From contig DAHUXS010000013.1 in NCBI GenBank assembly GCA_027306995.1, forward strand, positions 451,803 to 515,802: a stretch of 64,000 bases of DNA. Reading direction: 5' to 3'. Of this stretch, positions 62,032-64,000 are shown piece by piece (the stretch's first letter is position 1; every line of letters begins with the position of its first letter). The notes under the pieces are model-generated. The model was given only the letters and a program-made list of their open reading frames with translations, did not search any database and had not been told where the DNA came from. A program made the translations under genes and the position numbers. The DNA comes from Lysobacter sp. GTDB lineage: Bacteria; Pseudomonadota; Gammaproteobacteria; Xanthomonadales; Xanthomonadaceae.

Positions 62032-63780
62032 ATGCGTAAAGCACTTTTGTCTGTATGTGCCGTTCTTATGGGTTCTCAGCTGTTATCAACAGCACATGCT
62101 CAAGCGGTGCCTGTAGGAGCAGACCATTCTGAATATGCCACACCAAAAGCAGAAATTGCTGCATTAACGGCCGGAGCTTTGGGGGAGCGAGTCTCTTTAT
62201 ACACAGGCGAGACGGAGTTTCTGGCAACGGATATTGATATTCCTGGAAACAATCGGCTTCCTGTGCGCTTTTCAAGGCGCCTAAGGCGCTCCATGTCTGG
62301 ATTGGCGTGGCCAAATCAGGTGACGCAGTGGATGGGAGACTGGGAGATTGATATTCCCTACCTTTATGGGACATTTGCAGCAAATTTAGGGTGGCAGGTT
62401 TCCACGCCTGGGGCGCCTAACAATAGGTGTTCTGTTGATGTGTCTGACTACCTGAAGGCCACTCCACCGCTTGCTTATGGAAATGGGCAGGGATTCGGCT
62501 TCTCGAGCGCAGAGTATTGGAGCGGAAACAGTCTTCATGTTCCAGGGCAGGAAGATCAGCGGATGCTGGTGCTTACGCCGGATAGCAAGTACGGGCAAAG
62601 TGGAACCGGATATCGTTGGACAACAAGCGATAGTTGGATTTTCAGTTGTCTTCCCGCACTTGCCAACGGCGGGGCAGGGGAGGGGTTTCTTGCAAAGTCT
62701 CCAGACGGAATCATGTATAAATTCGATTGGATGGCGCGTTCTGCAACCGGCACTACCCTCAGAAAAACTGCAAGCAATGGGTCGGTTACGCTTGCCTCGG
62801 ATTTGGCCCGATACCAATACTTCTTATTGCCGACTGAAATGTCGGATAGATTTGGGAATTGGGTGAGGTTTACCTATGGCACAACCAATAATTTGACGTC
62901 AATTACAAGCAGTGATGGACGAAACATCACTCTTACGTTTGGGCAAGGAGATATTCCGTTTGGATCGGGAGTTGTTACTTCGGTAACTGATGGTGCCCGA
63001 GTTTGGACTTATACCTATGAAAGCCAAGGGGGAAGCCTATTCTTGAAAGAGACTGCCTTGCCAGATCAATCTAAATGGCAATATGGCATTAAATACCCGA
63101 AGATTTCGTATGGAATGGCGGCGGTTACATGTGCGGATCCGCCACAGCCCTCGTTTTACATTCCACCGCAGTCCAGTTATGTGATACATCCTTCTGGATT
63201 AAGGGGTGATTTTTATTTCACGGGAAGAATGGCAGGTAGATCCTATACACCAAGGCAATGTGTAACGGATGGGCAGGGAAATTCATATATTCTGGACTTG
63301 AAAAGTAACCCGGGGATTTCAATTTCTCGGAAAGATCTATCGGGGCCCGGGATAAGCGGCACATATCGCTGGGATTACAGCTACGGGCCACAAAATGAAA
63401 GTTATGACACAGAGTGCGGGGCTTGTCTCACCACTAGCCAACTTACGGTTTCAGAGCCGGAGAACACTTGGACCAGGTATACATTTAACAATCGATTTGG
63501 TGCCGCTGAAGGGCGCGTTCTTGTCGAAGAGACGGGAAAAGGTAGTGTAATTCTTAGGAAAAAAAGCACGGTCTATAACGAGGCATCCAACCAGATTTTT
63601 CCGCGTCTATACGGCAAGGACCCGTGCCTGAGATGCAATGCCACATACGAAGTGGCTGTGCCTGAGTTGTCTCAAACTATTGAGCAAGATGGAATGAAGT
63701 TTACCCGCAAGGTGGATGGTTACGATAAGTACGCGCGCCCAGTGCAGGTTACCAAGAAGACTGAAACGGTGGCGCCATGA
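62032..63780 (+). CDS. Rhs/YD-repeat-like secreted protein, N-terminal type
   Basis: 582 residues. Signal peptide (to STAHAQ). Early D-I-D-I-P-G-N-N-R-L-P-V-R-F-S-R motif resembles the start of Rhs/wall-associated proteins, and R-F-G-N-W-V-R-F-T-Y-G-x-x-x-N-L-T-S-I-T-S-S-D-G-R is a YD-like repeat. It ends at a TGA that overlaps the next start (ATGA). No toxin domain or DPxGL core motif is seen in it. Lower GC and different codon choice from the upstream operon suggest acquisition by transfer. Confidence 0.7.
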   Translation: MRKALLSVCAVLMGSQLLSTAHAQAVPVGADHSEYATPKAEIAALTAGALGERVSLYTGETEFLATDIDIPGNNRLPVRFSRRLRRSMSGLAWPNQVTQWMGDWEIDIPYLYGTFAANLGWQVSTPGAPNNRCSVDVSDYLKATPPLAYGNGQGFGFSSAEYWSGNSLHVPGQEDQRMLVLTPDSKYGQSGTGYRWTTSDSWIFSCLPALANGGAGEGFLAKSPDGIMYKFDWMARSATGTTLRKTASNGSVTLASDLARYQYFLLPTEMSDRFGNWVRFTYGTTNNLTSITSSDGRNITLTFGQGDIPFGSGVVTSVTDGARVWTYTYESQGGSLFLKETALPDQSKWQYGIKYPKISYGMAAVTCADPPQPSFYIPPQSSYVIHPSGLRGDFYFTGRMAGRSYTPRQCVTDGQGNSYILDLKSNPGISISRKDLSGPGISGTYRWDYSYGPQNESYDTECGACLTTSQLTVSEPENTWTRYTFNNRFGAAEGRVLVEETGKGSVILRKKSTVYNEASNQIFPRLYGKDPCLRCNATYEVAVPELSQTIEQDGMKFTRKVDGYDKYARPVQVTKKTETVAP

Positions 63781-64000
63781 GTATCCATCTTGTATCTAAC
63801 AAGGTGTGGTGGACTGCATTTTTTACAAGTGCTTTGCTGCTTGGGTCTGCCGACGCTGCCGCGCAAACCACATCTAAAGGTGGAATCAAAAAGAGTAATG
63901 GATCGACCAAGGCTACTCCGTCATTGATTTGTGCAGATTGCGATCCTGATCCTCCGCCACCGCCACCGCCCCCCCCCCCCCCCACCCCCCCCACCCCCCC
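63777..64000 (+). CDS. Signal-peptide protein with Pro-rich stretch, 3'-truncated by window edge
   Basis: Starts by ATGA overlap with the preceding gene. Reads M-S-I-H-L-V-S-N-K-V-W-W-T then a hydrophobic signal (AFFTSALLLGSADAAAQ), a Lys/Ser/Thr segment, I-C-A-D-C-D-P-D and a run of Pro/Thr codons to the window end. The frame stays open. Such a start next to an Rhs-like gene suggests the main YD-repeat protein follows, but this is not seen. Confidence 0.6.
   Translation, partial: MSIHLVSNKVWWTAFFTSALLLGSADAAAQTTSKGGIKKSNGSTKATPSLICADCDPDPPPPPPPPPPPTPPTP
63969..64000. repeat. Poly-C tract at window end
   Basis: Runs of 15, 8 and 7 C separated by single A (63969-63983, 63985-63992, 63994-64000), encoding Pro/Thr. 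G-rich on the other strand, so G-quadruplex formation is possible. The tract may mark a low-quality contig end or a length-variable site. Confidence 0.7.

Noticed and set aside
63749..63994. Minus-strand Gly-rich ORF at the right edge
   Set aside because: Simple reverse reading of the poly-C tract.

Overview
The window is a GC-rich, tightly packed gammaproteobacterial chromosome segment. Gene content points to the Xanthomonadaceae/Lysobacteraceae (Lysobacter-, Luteimonas- or Xanthomonas-like): a type II secretion cluster in the order E-F-G-H-I-J-K-L-M-N-D with an XpsN-type gene, a non-PTS N-acetylglucosamine (GlcNAc) cluster of the Xanthomonas nag type with a large TonB-dependent receptor, and secreted peptidases. 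I cannot name the genus. No rRNA, tRNA, CRISPR array or insertion sequence was recognised.

Layout. 1-6.1 kb: the 3' part of a giant YadA-type trimeric autotransporter, its TpgA-like lipoprotein partner and a small DUF4019 protein. 6.1-9.3 kb: a TetR/GST/YCII stress locus with a clear palindromic operator, then two paralogous tiny proteins flanking a 420-bp interval with a candidate structured RNA and two GTTCGC palindromes. 9.3-14.5 kb: an MFS transporter, an M61 peptidase and two L,D-transpeptidase-fold proteins. 14.6-19.9 kb: a one-piece indolepyruvate ferredoxin oxidoreductase, a ParA-like ATPase and a TonB/TolA-like protein. 20-35.2 kb: a chitin/GlcNAc utilisation block made of a GH18-like secreted protein, nagA, nagB-II, a GntR regulator, a HAD phosphatase, a LacI regulator, nagP, nagK, a TonB receptor and a GH20 hexosaminidase. 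Its regulator binding sites are visible. 35.2-45.1 kb: housekeeping and accessory genes (SixA-like phosphatase, a frameshifted phospholipase D gene, aquaporin, cytochrome c5, ZapE, LysR/aldo-keto reductase, SIMPL protein). 45.3-50.8 kb: three tandem thermolysin-like (M4) proteases, each with its own promoter and terminator. 50.9-61.2 kb: the complete type II secretion operon, the likely exporter of the proteases and possibly of the GH18-like and GH20 enzymes. 61.2-64 kb: a paralogue of the TonB/TolA-like protein and two Rhs-like genes of visibly lower GC, the last running into a poly-C tract at the window edge.

How the parts fit: secreted chitin-degrading enzymes and the TonB receptor feed GlcNAc to NagP, NagK, NagA and NagB-II under two local repressors. 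The M4 proteases sit next to the machine that would secrete them. The least explained elements are the twin small proteins with the structured RNA between them, the two distant copies of an unusual cysteine-containing TonB/TolA-like protein, and the conserved block upstream of two of the three proteases.
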